NCBI GenBank assembly: GCA_038529265.1
Contig: JBCBDX010000006.1
Location: forward strand, 1 to 64,000
DNA length: 64,000 nucleotides
Direction of reading: 5' to 3'
Origin: JBCBDX01 sp038529265
Lineage (GTDB): Bacteria > Pseudomonadota > Alphaproteobacteria > Rhizobiales > Rhizobiaceae
Translations under genes and position numbers: made by a program
Shown here: piece after piece, positions 26,770-35,027 of the stretch
Numbering within the stretch: the stretch's first letter is position 1
How the letters are laid out: each line of letters starts with the position of its first letter
Notes under the pieces: model-generated
Told to the model about the DNA's origin: nothing
Seen by the model: the letters and a program-made list of their open reading frames with translations, nothing else
Databases searched by the model: none

Positions 26770-28338
26770 TCATAACAGGCTGAAGCGTTCAGCAATGTCT
26801 TTGAATTCCGATGCTTCAAAAGGCTTCGTCAAAACCGCTTGCGCGCCAATATCGAAGAACTTCCGGCGCGTATCTTCGCTTTCATCAGCGGTAAGGCCAA
26901 CGATTACTACCGGCGCTTGACCAAGATCGTCCTCAATCCGTCGGATGGCACTAATGACCTGCAGGCCATCGGTTTCCGGCATGTGGAGATCGGTGATAAT
27001 GATGTCGAATAGGCCTGGCTCAAAAAGTGCCAGCGCCTGACTGCCAGAATTGGCGAGTGTTACGCCATGGCCCTGGCTCGACAACAACCGATTGGCCAAA
27101 ATCGCATTGATCTCATTGTCTTCGATCAAAAGGACACGCAGTGCCTTGTCCGCCTGCTTTGCAGTCTCCTGCGCTGTTGCGGACTGTTTGGGCAAAGGCA
27201 CCATCTCGTCGGCTAACACCCGCACTAGGCTGCTTTCGCGCACCGGGCGCGTCAAATATCCATGTCCATTGGCCTTTGCGCGTGCACCGAACGTTCCGCG
27301 CTGTTGCGGTTCAATCAGCACTATTTTTCGTGCTTGGCCCTGCGCGGCATGATCTCGCTCCAAAATTTGCTCATGCGCATCGCGCATATCGATCAGAATT
27401 GTATCAGCAATGTCGCGTGGGCAAACATGCGCCCCGGCGTCCACAATCATCGCCTCCAAAAGCCGCTTTTCGGCACCGTCGTTCATTGCAATGTGGATGT
27501 GGCGCTCATCCAGTTGCGTTTCAGTGGGATGGTCGAAGACTGCCGGCACCGGTTCGACCGGCATTTCCACCCTGAAGCGCGCGCCGCCTTCCGGTGAATC
27601 GTTGACCTCGATGCTGCCTGCAAGATCCTCAACCAGGCGCATTGAGATTGCCAATCCAAGCCCTGCGCCTTCATTGGTGCGCGTGTTCGTCATGTCCAGT
27701 TGATGAAACGGTTCAAAAACCGCTTCCTGGTCTTCTGCAGCAATCCCGGGACCTGAATCATCGATGATGATCTCAAGATTGTCATTGCGCATGGCCAGTC
27801 GAACGCTAACCCCGCCTTTTTCGGTAAATTTGACGGCGTTCCCAATCAGGTTGAATAACACTTGGCGCAGTGCAACGGCGTTTACGCGGATGATTTCCGG
27901 TACGCAGGGCAAAACCCGCCAACCAAGCTCGATGCCTTTTTCATGTGCCCTGCCTGCCAGCAACTCACTAACGCCCGCAACGCACGTGCGAATATCCAAA
28001 TGTTCTTGGCTTTGTCGGTTGGTATTGTTTGCTTGCTGGCCGAACTCCAATAGATCGTTGACCAAAAGCAGTAGCGCCTGTGATGACGATGTCATGGCGT
28101 CGACATAGTTGCGCTGCTCGGGCGTCAGGCGCGTGTCGGTAAGCAGCTTGCCCATGCCAATAATACCATTGAGTGGTGTGCGGATTTCATGGCTGACCAT
28201 CGCCAGAAAGCGCGCTTTTTGCTCATCAAGGCTAAAGTTGGCGGCCTGCGCTTCTGCGCGTGCCCATGCGGCGTCCTGATCAGCCTCACTTGGCGCCTGA
28301 AGCGCGAACGTGTTTTTTGGTTTGGGCGATTTTGTCAT
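26770..28338 (-). CDS. Cytoplasmic hybrid sensor histidine kinase/response regulator
   Basis: A 522-residue protein with no membrane segment. After a short N-terminal stretch comes HisKA with FLAMVSHEIRTPLNGIIGMGK (phospho His in SHEIRTPLN, about residue 51). The HATPase_c domain has NLIGNAVKF, DDSGPGI and GAGLGLAISMRLVED. A degenerate receiver-like segment lies around 285-370, and a canonical receiver from about 400 has LLIEDNEINA, phospho Asp in ITDLHMPETDG and VLTKPFEAS. It belongs to the BarA/LuxQ-like hybrid class without a sensor domain, so its input must come from a partner. No dedicated response regulator is adjacent. The signal is unknown. Confidence 0.88.
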   Translation of the reverse strand: MTKSPKPKNTFALQAPSEADQDAAWARAEAQAANFSLDEQKARFLAMVSHEIRTPLNGIIGMGKLLTDTRLTPEQRNYVDAMTSSSQALLLLVNDLLEFGQQANNTNRQSQEHLDIRTCVAGVSELLAGRAHEKGIELGWRVLPCVPEIIRVNAVALRQVLFNLIGNAVKFTEKGGVSVRLAMRNDNLEIIIDDSGPGIAAEDQEAVFEPFHQLDMTNTRTNEGAGLGLAISMRLVEDLAGSIEVNDSPEGGARFRVEMPVEPVPAVFDHPTETQLDERHIHIAMNDGAEKRLLEAMIVDAGAHVCPRDIADTILIDMRDAHEQILERDHAAQGQARKIVLIEPQQRGTFGARAKANGHGYLTRPVRESSLVRVLADEMVPLPKQSATAQETAKQADKALRVLLIEDNEINAILANRLLSSQGHGVTLANSGSQALALFEPGLFDIIITDLHMPETDGLQVISAIRRIEDDLGQAPVVIVGLTADESEDTRRKFFDIGAQAVLTKPFEASEFKDIAERFSLL

Positions 28339-28400
28339 GCCAACAGCATGGGCGAAAACGGTTAGTATCCGGTTTCCGCCAGCTGATGAACTGTAGAAAT

Positions 28401-29396
28401 CTACGACATCATGTCGACGATAACACGCCCGCGCACTTTGCCATCAAGGATGTCTTCTGCTATCGAGATAATATCATCAAAACCAATCGTGGTGGTGATG
28501 GAATCAAGCTTGGCGGCATCCAGTTCGCTGGCCAGTCTTGCCCATGCAGCTTCGCGGCGCGCGATTGGAGCCATCACGGAATCAATGCCAAGCAGTTTGA
28601 CGCCGCGCAGAATAAACGGGGCAACAGTTGTCGGTAAATCCATGCCCTGCGCCAAGCCACAAGCGGCAACGGCGCCTGAATGATTGGTCTGTGCAAGAAC
28701 ATTGGCAAGCGTGTGCGAGCCCACGGAATCGACGCCGGCAGCCCAACGCTCTTTGCCGAGCGGGCGTCCCGGTTCCGACAATTCTGCACGGTCGATAATG
28801 TCTGAAGCGCCAAGGCCCTTGAGATAGTCTGCTTCGGCTGGACGGCCCGTTGAGGCCAACACTTCATAGCCCAACTTGGAGAGAACAGCGACTGCGACCG
28901 AACCAACGCCGCCGGACGCGCCGGTGACTACAACAGGGCCATCACTTGGCTTAAGATCGGCATCTTCCAACGCCATGATACAGAGCATGGCTGTATAGCC
29001 TGCTGTGCCAATACCCATTGCTGTTTTCTCGTCCATACCATCTGGCAGGCCGACCAGCCAATCACCTTTGACACGAGCCTTTCCAGCATAGGCGCCGTAA
29101 TGCACCTCACCGACGCCCCAACCGTTCAGGATGACTTTGTCACCTGCTTTCCAGCGATCATTGCTGGATGAGGAAACGGTACCCGCAAAATCAATGCCGG
29201 GGATCATCGGCCAGTGTCGGACAACAGGCGAGCGGCCGGTGATGGCCAATCCATCCTTATAGTTGACGGTTGTTGCTGCGACATCGACTACGACATCGCC
29301 CTCCATCAAATCATTTTCGGTAATCTGTTCGACGGCAACCGATTGCTTTTTGTTTTCGTCGCGCGAAACCATAATGGCTCGAAATGTATCGCTCAC
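28401..29396 (-). CDS. acuI: MDR-family oxidoreductase, acryloyl-CoA reductase (AcuI/YhdH) type
   Basis: A 331-residue zinc-free medium-chain dehydrogenase/reductase. It has VNYKDGLAITGRSPVVR and PGIDFAGTV in the substrate domain and the NADPH-binding VTGASGGVGSVAVAVLSKLGYEV in the Rossmann domain, then ILRGVKLLGIDSVMAP, the typical AcuI/YhdH block. AcuI reduces acryloyl-CoA to propionyl-CoA, protecting cells from acrylate, for example after cleavage of dimethylsulfoniopropionate. No DMSP lyase or acuK/acuH gene is nearby, so the physiological source of acryloyl-CoA here is open. It stands alone between the hybrid kinase and lspA. Confidence 0.85.
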   Translation of the reverse strand: MSDTFRAIMVSRDENKKQSVAVEQITENDLMEGDVVVDVAATTVNYKDGLAITGRSPVVRHWPMIPGIDFAGTVSSSSNDRWKAGDKVILNGWGVGEVHYGAYAGKARVKGDWLVGLPDGMDEKTAMGIGTAGYTAMLCIMALEDADLKPSDGPVVVTGASGGVGSVAVAVLSKLGYEVLASTGRPAEADYLKGLGASDIIDRAELSEPGRPLGKERWAAGVDSVGSHTLANVLAQTNHSGAVAACGLAQGMDLPTTVAPFILRGVKLLGIDSVMAPIARREAAWARLASELDAAKLDSITTTIGFDDIISIAEDILDGKVRGRVIVDMMS

Positions 29397-29448
29397 GATT
29401 GTCCTCCCCGATCAAGCTGCGGCAACGTGGCGACAAGCTATCGGTCGG

Positions 29449-29934
29449 TCAATCCTCTTTTTGCCTTTTTGAGGCCTGCCAAACCAAAAATTCGTTGAGT
29501 AAAACGAGCCCGGCTCCAACGGTGATGGCTGCATCGGCGAGATTGAACACGGCAAACGACCAAGTGGGCAGATGGAATAGAAAATAATCGACAACATAGC
29601 CGAGACGGACGCGGTCGATCAGGTTTCCGATCGCGCCGCCAATGATGAGTGCAAAACCGGCATGTGCGACCCACTGCTCTTTGGGACTGCTGGCCCACAA
29701 CCAAGCCACAAAAGCCGTTACAGCCAGTGCGACCAGTATCAGGACAATAGGTGATTGCCCGGCGAACATTGAAAAGGCGATGCCGTAATTGTGGGTGCGG
29801 TAAAGTGAGAAAAACGGCACCAACTCAAACGGTTGCTGAAACTCCATGAAAGCTTCCACAAGCCATTTGATGATCTGGTCGCCAACAACGAGTGCAATGA
29901 TCAAGCTGATGGCTCCGATAAGACGGCGGTTCAT
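29449..29934 (-). CDS. lspA: Lipoprotein signal peptidase (signal peptidase II)
   Basis: A 161-residue inner-membrane aspartyl protease with four hydrophobic segments. The family blocks are visible: GDQIIKWLV (VDQxxK-like), YRTHNYGIAFSMF (NxGxAFS), GGAIGNLIDRVRLGYVVDY (the GNxxDR motif with one catalytic Asp) and FAVFNLADAAI (FNxAD with the second). It removes signal peptides from lipid-modified prolipoproteins. The ATG at 29934 is fixed by an ATGA overlap with the upstream methyltransferase stop; an earlier in-frame start at 29988 is unnecessary. Confidence 0.95.
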   Translation of the reverse strand: MNRRLIGAISLIIALVVGDQIIKWLVEAFMEFQQPFELVPFFSLYRTHNYGIAFSMFAGQSPIVLILVALAVTAFVAWLWASSPKEQWVAHAGFALIIGGAIGNLIDRVRLGYVVDYFLFHLPTWSFAVFNLADAAITVGAGLVLLNEFLVWQASKRQKED

Positions 29935-30785
29935 GCCGAGGCTCCGTCTATGGCGGGCAATCCATGCTCGCGCGCCTTGAAGAGACAAATAGCAGTGGCA
30001 ATTGCCAAGTTCAGCGAGTCGGCAGTGCCTGCCTGAGGGATGCGCACAAGATGATCACAGGCCGCGACCAAAGCTTCGGTCAAGCCAGCTTGCTCATTGC
30101 CCATTAAAAGTATGGTTGGCTCGTTTGCATAGTCGGGCGCACGAAAGTCGACCGACCCTTCAAGATGCGTGCCTATGACAGTGCCTTTGAATTTGCCCGC
30201 AAGCTCGACAAATCCTGCCTCGTCAATGGTGATGATCGGATTGGCAAAGATAGAGCCCATGGTTGCGCGTACTGTCTCGGTTGCAAACGGGTCTGTCGTG
30301 TCACCGATGAGGATGATACCTGCCGCACCCAATGCATCGGCAGTGCGTATGATTGTTCCCAAATTACCGGGATCACGCACCCGGTCGAGCGCGACCCAAG
30401 TCCCGGATGTTGAACCTGAAACGTCTCTGGGTGCGCCGCGCTTCTGTTCAACTACAGCGCAAACCATTTGCGGATTGTCGCGCCGCGCGAGCGAAGCGAG
30501 CACTTTGTTGGAAACAAGCAGGACATCAACACCGCGCGCGACGCATTTGCTGATCAAGTCCGCAACGTGAGATTCGCCTGCGGCGTTCTTGCCCACGATT
30601 AGCGTGCGAACGCCCCAGCCACCTTCAAGCGCATCGACAACCAATTTGTGACCTTCCACAAAGAAGCTGTTCGTGTCGGTACGCACGCGCTTCTTTTCAA
30701 GTGCCTTGATGTCTTTGATGATCGGGTTGGAGGAAGAATCAATCTCCTTGATCCGCCCCGGCGCTTTGCTCGCATTTCCACTCAT
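29931..30785 (-). CDS. TrmH/SpoU-family RNA 2'-O-methyltransferase
   Basis: A 284-residue knotted (SPOUT) methyltransferase. An N-terminal substrate-binding part has SSSNPIIKDIKALEKKRVR and FFVEGHKLVVDAL. The three SpoU motifs follow: motif 1 LDRVRDPGNLGTIIRTADA, motif 2 ILLMGNEQAGL and motif 3 RIPQAGTADSLNLAIA. It methylates a ribose in rRNA or tRNA; RlmB or TsnR-like targets are possible but not decidable. Both ends overlap neighbours as ATGA (with the upstream methyltransferase and lspA), indicating one operon. Confidence 0.87.
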   Translation of the reverse strand: MSGNASKAPGRIKEIDSSSNPIIKDIKALEKKRVRTDTNSFFVEGHKLVVDALEGGWGVRTLIVGKNAAGESHVADLISKCVARGVDVLLVSNKVLASLARRDNPQMVCAVVEQKRGAPRDVSGSTSGTWVALDRVRDPGNLGTIIRTADALGAAGIILIGDTTDPFATETVRATMGSIFANPIITIDEAGFVELAGKFKGTVIGTHLEGSVDFRAPDYANEPTILLMGNEQAGLTEALVAACDHLVRIPQAGTADSLNLAIATAICLFKAREHGLPAIDGASA

Positions 30786-31861
30786 GTCCGCGACCATCGG
30801 CTGTACATGGAACTGGAGAGTTTTCGTCCGGCGCTTTGATCTTCAAGGATAAGCTCGCCTGAGGTCACCACGCCAACAGGATCAAAACCCGTCATTGTCT
30901 CCATCATGATTTCGTGGATTGCGAACATGGAACTTCGAATTGCATAGGCCGTCAGCGTCATCATCAAGGCTTCGCGGCTCAGCAACGCCCGGCAGGCCGC
31001 CATCAAGGCTGGCAGATCATCAAACAATTGCCAAACCTCACCATTGGGGCCACGGCCATAGACCGGCGGATCAAGCAGGATGATGTCGTAGCTGTTGCCG
31101 CGCCGGCCTTCACGTTCAACAAATTTCATGGCATCTTCGCAGATCCAACGGATTGGTTTGTCGTCAAGACCCGCATGCTGCTGGTTTTCACGCGCCCAAC
31201 CGATTGCTTTTTTGGACGCGTCCACGTGGGTCACCTGCGCGCCGTGCGCGGCCGCATAAAGCGAGCCGATCCCCGTATAGCCGAAAAGGTTCAGAACGCG
31301 CACCTGATCGGGGTGTCCGGCACTCTTGATGCAGTTTGCCATGTCGCGCCAATGCGCAGCCTGTTCCGCAAAAACACCAACATGGCGAAAGGCAGTAAAC
31401 CGACCAAAATACCCGATACCGTCAACAGCCGTCGGCCAGGTTTCTCCCAGCTTCGGGTCAGACTTGCGCCAGCGTCCGGCACCTTCTTCATCAACATCGC
31501 CAGTAAAAACAGCATCGGCTTTTTCCCACTCCTTCCGCGACCGGCAAGGCGGCCAAACAGCTTGCCCTTCGGGTCGGACAATCGTGACAGGGCCGTAGCG
31601 TTCAAGCTTCTGACCATGCCCACTATCGATTAGAGCGAAGTCATCGTCATTGTCTGTTTTTATGATTGCGGGGACCTGCTCTTTGGGTCTTTGTCCGCTG
31701 GTTTTGCTCAATTGTGGGCGGGCAATGTCGGTTTGAGCGCGACCCGAGGCGGTCGGCTTTGCGTGCTTCGGTTTGGGTCGAAACGGTGCTTTACCCGCTC
31801 TATCAGGCCGTTTGCGCTTTGCGTGCGCTGGAGAACCGCTATTGCGCGAAGACTTTACCAT
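30782..31861 (-). CDS. Class I SAM-dependent RNA methyltransferase (RlmI/RlmK-like)
   Basis: About 359 residues. A basic, low-complexity N-terminus (KRKRPDRAGKAPFRPKPKHA region) precedes the methyltransferase fold: VLNLFGYTGIGSLYAAAHGAQVTHVDAS (SAM-binding motif I), ICEDAMKF, and the catalytic-type ILLDPPVYGRGPNGE. DPPxxGRG in this context is typical of 23S rRNA cytosine methyltransferases related to RlmI. The ATG at 31861 has AGGGG just upstream and is preferred over 31948. It starts an operon with the TrmH-family gene and lspA. Exact target base not determinable. Confidence 0.8.
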   Translation of the reverse strand: MVKSSRNSGSPAHAKRKRPDRAGKAPFRPKPKHAKPTASGRAQTDIARPQLSKTSGQRPKEQVPAIIKTDNDDDFALIDSGHGQKLERYGPVTIVRPEGQAVWPPCRSRKEWEKADAVFTGDVDEEGAGRWRKSDPKLGETWPTAVDGIGYFGRFTAFRHVGVFAEQAAHWRDMANCIKSAGHPDQVRVLNLFGYTGIGSLYAAAHGAQVTHVDASKKAIGWARENQQHAGLDDKPIRWICEDAMKFVEREGRRGNSYDIILLDPPVYGRGPNGEVWQLFDDLPALMAACRALLSREALMMTLTAYAIRSSMFAIHEIMMETMTGFDPVGVVTSGELILEDQSAGRKLSSSMYSRWSRT

Positions 31862-31974
31862 TATGCCCCTATGAACCATGGCTGCAGAGCTGCCAAGATG
31901 ATATGCAACCCCGGTTAAATGGGTGCGCATAAGATTCGTAGCGCGCATTATCGGGGCAATTGGGAGGCCGCAGC

Positions 31975-32070
31975 ATGGCTGGTGCTTATCGTCACAACGC
32001 AGGGATCGTTTTCTTCTGGGGTCTGGTCATTTGCCTGATACTGGCAATGATCGTTTACATGCTTGGCTAA
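31975..32070 (+). CDS. Small predicted single-pass membrane protein, 31 residues
   Basis: This ORF is below usual length cut-offs. An ATG at 31975 has GGGAGG 8 bases upstream (31961-31966), the strongest kind of ribosome-binding site in this window, and the frame ends in TAA. The product starts MAGAYRHNAG (basic, hydrophilic) and continues with about 21 hydrophobic residues (IVFFWGLVICLILAMIVYML), a clear transmembrane helix. It fills the gap between two minus-strand genes and stops 9 bases before the convergent lapA stop. I recognise no family; an assembly or regulatory micro-protein is plausible but not shown. Confidence 0.6.
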   Translation: MAGAYRHNAGIVFFWGLVICLILAMIVYMLG

Positions 32071-32079
32071 AATCCAGCG

Positions 32080-32424
32080 CTAGCCGGACATCACCAACGA
32101 AGAGCCTGGTGCGCCGTCGCGCTCTGCTTTTTTCTTGGCGTCTTCAACTTCATAACGAAGTTCGTCGGCCTGTCGTTTGAATTGACGCTCAAGCTTGCGG
32201 TGTTTGCCTTGCGTAAACCAGGTGGCAACGCCACCGAGTATAACACCGACAGCCATCGCGGCGAAAAGCCATACGAACATTGGCGCCGACCAAGTCATTG
32301 TCGGATTGCCAGGGTTGATGATATCGAGACTTATCGGAACGCTGGTACGATTGGCGACAGCCAGTGCAATCAGCGCGATCGCAATGGGTATTGTGAAGAA
32401 AACGAAAATTATGCGCCGAAGCAT
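32080..32424 (-). CDS. lapA: LapA-domain (DUF1049) inner-membrane protein
   Basis: A 114-residue protein with two hydrophobic segments (about residues 4-24 and 48-68) and a cytoplasmic, highly charged coiled tail (KHRKLERQFKRQADELRYEVEDA region). It fits the LapA/YciS family, which in Escherichia coli works with LapB to adjust LpxC turnover and LPS assembly. No lapB is adjacent here. The ATG at 32424 is preceded by AGGTG and follows the ihfB stop by 8 bases, so it is the last gene of the sppA-ihfB-lapA run. The longer open frame to 32493 overlaps ihfB and is rejected. Confidence 0.8.
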   Translation of the reverse strand: MLRRIIFVFFTIPIAIALIALAVANRTSVPISLDIINPGNPTMTWSAPMFVWLFAAMAVGVILGGVATWFTQGKHRKLERQFKRQADELRYEVEDAKKKAERDGAPGSSLVMSG

Positions 32425-32432
32425 AGCAGCAC

Positions 32433-32717
32433 CTAATTGTTTGGGTTGAGCCGGTCGCGCAGTTCCTTGCCTGTTTTGAAAAATGGGACCCATTTTTCTT
32501 CAACGGCAACCTTTTCGCCAGTTCGCGGGTTCCGGCCTTCGCGAGCCGGGCGCTCTTTGATGGAAAAGGCGCCAAATCCGCGCAGTTCGACGCGATTCCC
32601 ATCGGACATCGCTTTCGTAATCTCTTCAAGCACCGAATTGACGATATTTTCGACATCACGGTGATAGAGATGTGGGTTACGGTTGGCGACTATTTGAACA
32701 AGCTCGGATTTAATCAT
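32433..32717 (-). CDS. ihfB: Integration host factor beta subunit
   Basis: A 94-residue DNA-bending protein of the HU/IHF family. It starts MIKSELVQIVANRNPHLY, has the signature GFGAFSIKERPAREGRNPRTGE with the intercalating Pro in the beta arm (RNPRTG), and ends KELRDRLNPNN. It pairs with IhfA, which must lie elsewhere, to bend DNA at sigma-54 promoters and recombination sites. It follows sppA by 12 bases, the usual rhizobial order. Confidence 0.96.
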   Translation of the reverse strand: MIKSELVQIVANRNPHLYHRDVENIVNSVLEEITKAMSDGNRVELRGFGAFSIKERPAREGRNPRTGEKVAVEEKWVPFFKTGKELRDRLNPNN

Positions 32718-32729
32718 CAGGCGGCCCCG

Positions 32730-33683
32730 TTAATTGCTCCCAACGTGCCAAATGGACAAAAGGCCGTCAAGCAACACTCGATCCTGAAAGCGTCTTGCAG
32801 CGGCCAATTCATCCTCAAACCCCAAAATTTGTAGTGCGCTGCCGAGGAAGAGGTTGCTGGTGCTGGTATCATCAGGTTCGTAGAGCACAATCTCTAAATC
32901 GTCATCAAGCCCCTGTTCGGTGAGCCATTCTTTGGCTGTATCGATACCACCAATTGCATCAACGAGACCAAGTTCCAGCGCCTGACGCCCTGTAAAAACT
33001 GAACCGTCTGCGAGACGCGTGATTGTCGCATCATCAAAACCGCGCTGCTCTGCAACGATGAACTTAAACCAGTCATAAGTGTCGAGGATCATCGCTCGTA
33101 TGCCTTCTTCAGCACCCGGCGGAGGCGTTCCAAAATAGTTTGGCTCAGCTTTTTTGGGTGTGGATTTGATGGTGCGCATTTCAACACCCCAGTCCTCCAG
33201 CAATCCGTCCAGATTGGGGTACTGAAAAATAACACCGATGGACCCAACAATCGACGATTTGCGGGCCACGATATGGTCGGTTGCAACAGAAATCATATAG
33301 CCCGCAGATGCCGCCATTCCGCTGACTTGTGTGGTTGTCGGTTTTTCGTCAGCGATTTCTCGAATGAGCTCATAAAGTGCCTCACCTCCTGCCGCCGAGC
33401 CTCCAGGTGAGTCCATCGTGATGATCAAACCTTTTGCACGTGAGGATTCCTTGATCTCTTTAAGCCGTTCAAGGAGTTCCTCATCCTCAGATATGGTTCT
33501 CTCGATTTTCACATGCGCTATATGGTCCGAAGCCTTCTGGCCAAAGGATTCCAGGTCGAGCATCACAACAGTGAGCAAAACAAGCGCCACAAGAGCGCCA
33601 CCTAGGGCTAAAACACGCCACAAGCTGAGTTTTCGTCTTAGTTTTTGTCTATCAATCAGGTCGTCAATACGAACGCCGTCCAT
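32730..33683 (-). CDS. sppA: Signal peptide peptidase SppA
   Basis: A 317-residue membrane serine protease of the short (36K) S49 type. A transmembrane segment lies at about residues 24-42 (LALGGALVALVLLTVVML). The protease domain has ITMDSPGGSAAGGEALY, the nucleophile Ser in GMAASAGYMI and a downstream TIKSTPKK carrying the likely general-base Lys. It clears cleaved signal peptides from the membrane. The ATG at 33683 has GGAG 8 bases upstream; the frame stays open to 34031 but that part overlaps lptC on the other strand. First gene of sppA-ihfB-lapA. Confidence 0.92.
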   Translation of the reverse strand: MDGVRIDDLIDRQKLRRKLSLWRVLALGGALVALVLLTVVMLDLESFGQKASDHIAHVKIERTISEDEELLERLKEIKESSRAKGLIITMDSPGGSAAGGEALYELIREIADEKPTTTQVSGMAASAGYMISVATDHIVARKSSIVGSIGVIFQYPNLDGLLEDWGVEMRTIKSTPKKAEPNYFGTPPPGAEEGIRAMILDTYDWFKFIVAEQRGFDDATITRLADGSVFTGRQALELGLVDAIGGIDTAKEWLTEQGLDDDLEIVLYEPDDTSTSNLFLGSALQILGFEDELAAARRFQDRVLLDGLLSIWHVGSN

Positions 33684-33751
33684 CAAAACTGCTCCGTTCA
33701 AAAGCTCTTGGTTTCGTTGCGAAAAAAAATCACCACAATTAAGGCGTTTTG

Positions 33752-33781
33752 ATAAAATTGTGCCGTAGGTTCGCAAGTCAA
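33752..33781 (-). promoter_or_regulatory. Possible promoter of sppA-ihfB-lapA
   Basis: On the minus strand TTGACT (33781-33776) is followed after 18 bases by TTTTAT (33757-33752). It lies in the divergent gap between sppA and lptC. The -10 is weak. Confidence 0.3.
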
Positions 33782-33816
33782 TGTGATCGAATATAGGTGG
33801 TCTTTTGGAAAATTTG

Positions 33817-34470
33817 ATGCTGCAGGAAAAGCGTGATGCCGCATATGTAATTGCGCAGCGCCATTCAGCGTTGATTGCCAAATTGCGGGTTGCCATACCT
33901 GCTGCCGCTTTTGGGCTCGCACTAGCGCTTGGCCTGGCGGTTACCTTTCTACGCCCAGGAGCGGTCGCACAGATTTCGGGCATACAACTGGACCGCCTGA
34001 CGATTGATAATGGGAATTTGGTAATGTCCAACCCACGCCTTGAAGGCGTTGCCGACGGAAATCGCCCTTACGTGGTTCAGGCTGAGCGCGCAGTTCAGGC
34101 GGGTCCAACAGCGGACCTGATCGAGTTGGAGAAAATTACTGGCGAAGTGTCCATGGACGCCGATCTGACTGGAACTCTAGAGGCTGTCGCTGGAACATTT
34201 GAGCGTGAAGCCAATCGCCTGCGTTTAACCGATCAATCCACATTTACCCGTTCTGATGGTATTGAAGCTTTCTTTGAAGAGGCTGACATAGATGTCGGTG
34301 CTGGCAGCTTAACCTCCGATAGGCCAGTGCGTGTTAGACAAGGTGGGCAGGAAATTATCGCAGGTTCAGCGTCTTTTACGGAAAACGGCAGGCGTTTGGT
34401 GTTTGATGACGGTGTGACAGTAACTGTCCAGCCCGCAAGTGGTGATGAAGATGCAGGAGTAGCGCAATGA
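33817..34470 (+). CDS. lptC: LPS export protein LptC
   Basis: A 217-residue protein with one N-terminal membrane anchor (about residues 24-45, PAAAFGLALALGLAVTFL) and a periplasmic beta-jellyroll-like body, of the LptC/YrbK family. It links the inner-membrane LptBFG extractor to periplasmic LptA during lipopolysaccharide export. The ATG at 33817 is preceded by TTGGAA and preferred over a TTG at 33805. It overlaps lptA as ATGA (34467-34470) and heads the cluster lptC-lptA-lptB-rpoN-hpf-ptsN. Confidence 0.88.
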   Translation: MLQEKRDAAYVIAQRHSALIAKLRVAIPAAAFGLALALGLAVTFLRPGAVAQISGIQLDRLTIDNGNLVMSNPRLEGVADGNRPYVVQAERAVQAGPTADLIELEKITGEVSMDADLTGTLEAVAGTFEREANRLRLTDQSTFTRSDGIEAFFEEADIDVGAGSLTSDRPVRVRQGGQEIIAGSASFTENGRRLVFDDGVTVTVQPASGDEDAGVAQ

Positions 34471-35021
34471 CAAGTTCAGTTTGGCTTAGTGCAATCAAGA
34501 GTGCTTTTGCGTGGATCGCGACAACGTTGCTTTTAACGGCCTCTGCTCATCCTCAGGACGGAACCGGGTTTTCCCTTTCCGGTGATCAGCCCGTTCAAAT
34601 TGACGGTGATCGGCTGGAGGTTCTCGAAGATCAAGGACGCGCCGTATTCGATGGTAACGTCAAGATTGTGCAGGGCGAGACCATCGTACGTGCAGGTAAA
34701 TTGGTCATTCATTACGTTTCCGCCGGTGCGAGTGCTTCTGCGGTCCCCGGTGCATCTGCCATAGATCGTTTGGTGGCTTCAGGCGGTGTTAACATTCAGC
34801 GCGGCGACCAGATTGCAACAGGTGATACCGGCACGTTTGACATGGCAAGCGAGGTGTTCACACTAACTGGTGATCGCGTGACCCTGTCTGACAACGGCAA
34901 TTTGGCCACAGGTTGCAGATTGGTTGTGACCATGAAAGACAGCCGTTCACGGTTGGAAGGTTGCGGCAATCAGGGAACGAGGCCCACCGTGCTGATCCAG
35001 CCACGGCAGGGAACGGAATGA
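34467..35021 (+). CDS. lptA: LPS transport periplasmic protein LptA
   Basis: A 184-residue OstA-like protein with an N-terminal export signal (hydrophobic stretch FAWIATTLLLTASAHPQD). The jellyroll repeats show QPVQIDGDRLEVLEDQGRAV, FDGNVKIVQGETIVRAGKL, then GDTGTFDMASEVFTLTGDRVTL. LptA monomers form the periplasmic bridge that carries LPS to the outer membrane. It overlaps lptC and is followed directly by lptB. Confidence 0.92.
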   Translation: MTSSVWLSAIKSAFAWIATTLLLTASAHPQDGTGFSLSGDQPVQIDGDRLEVLEDQGRAVFDGNVKIVQGETIVRAGKLVIHYVSAGASASAVPGASAIDRLVASGGVNIQRGDQIATGDTGTFDMASEVFTLTGDRVTLSDNGNLATGCRLVVTMKDSRSRLEGCGNQGTRPTVLIQPRQGTE

Positions 35022-35027
35022 TTGGCA

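Noticed and set aside
30914..31633. 239-codon plus-strand ORF opposite the RlmI-like methyltransferase
   Set aside because: It is antisense to a clear methyltransferase fold with the DPP motif, and lacks a translation signal.
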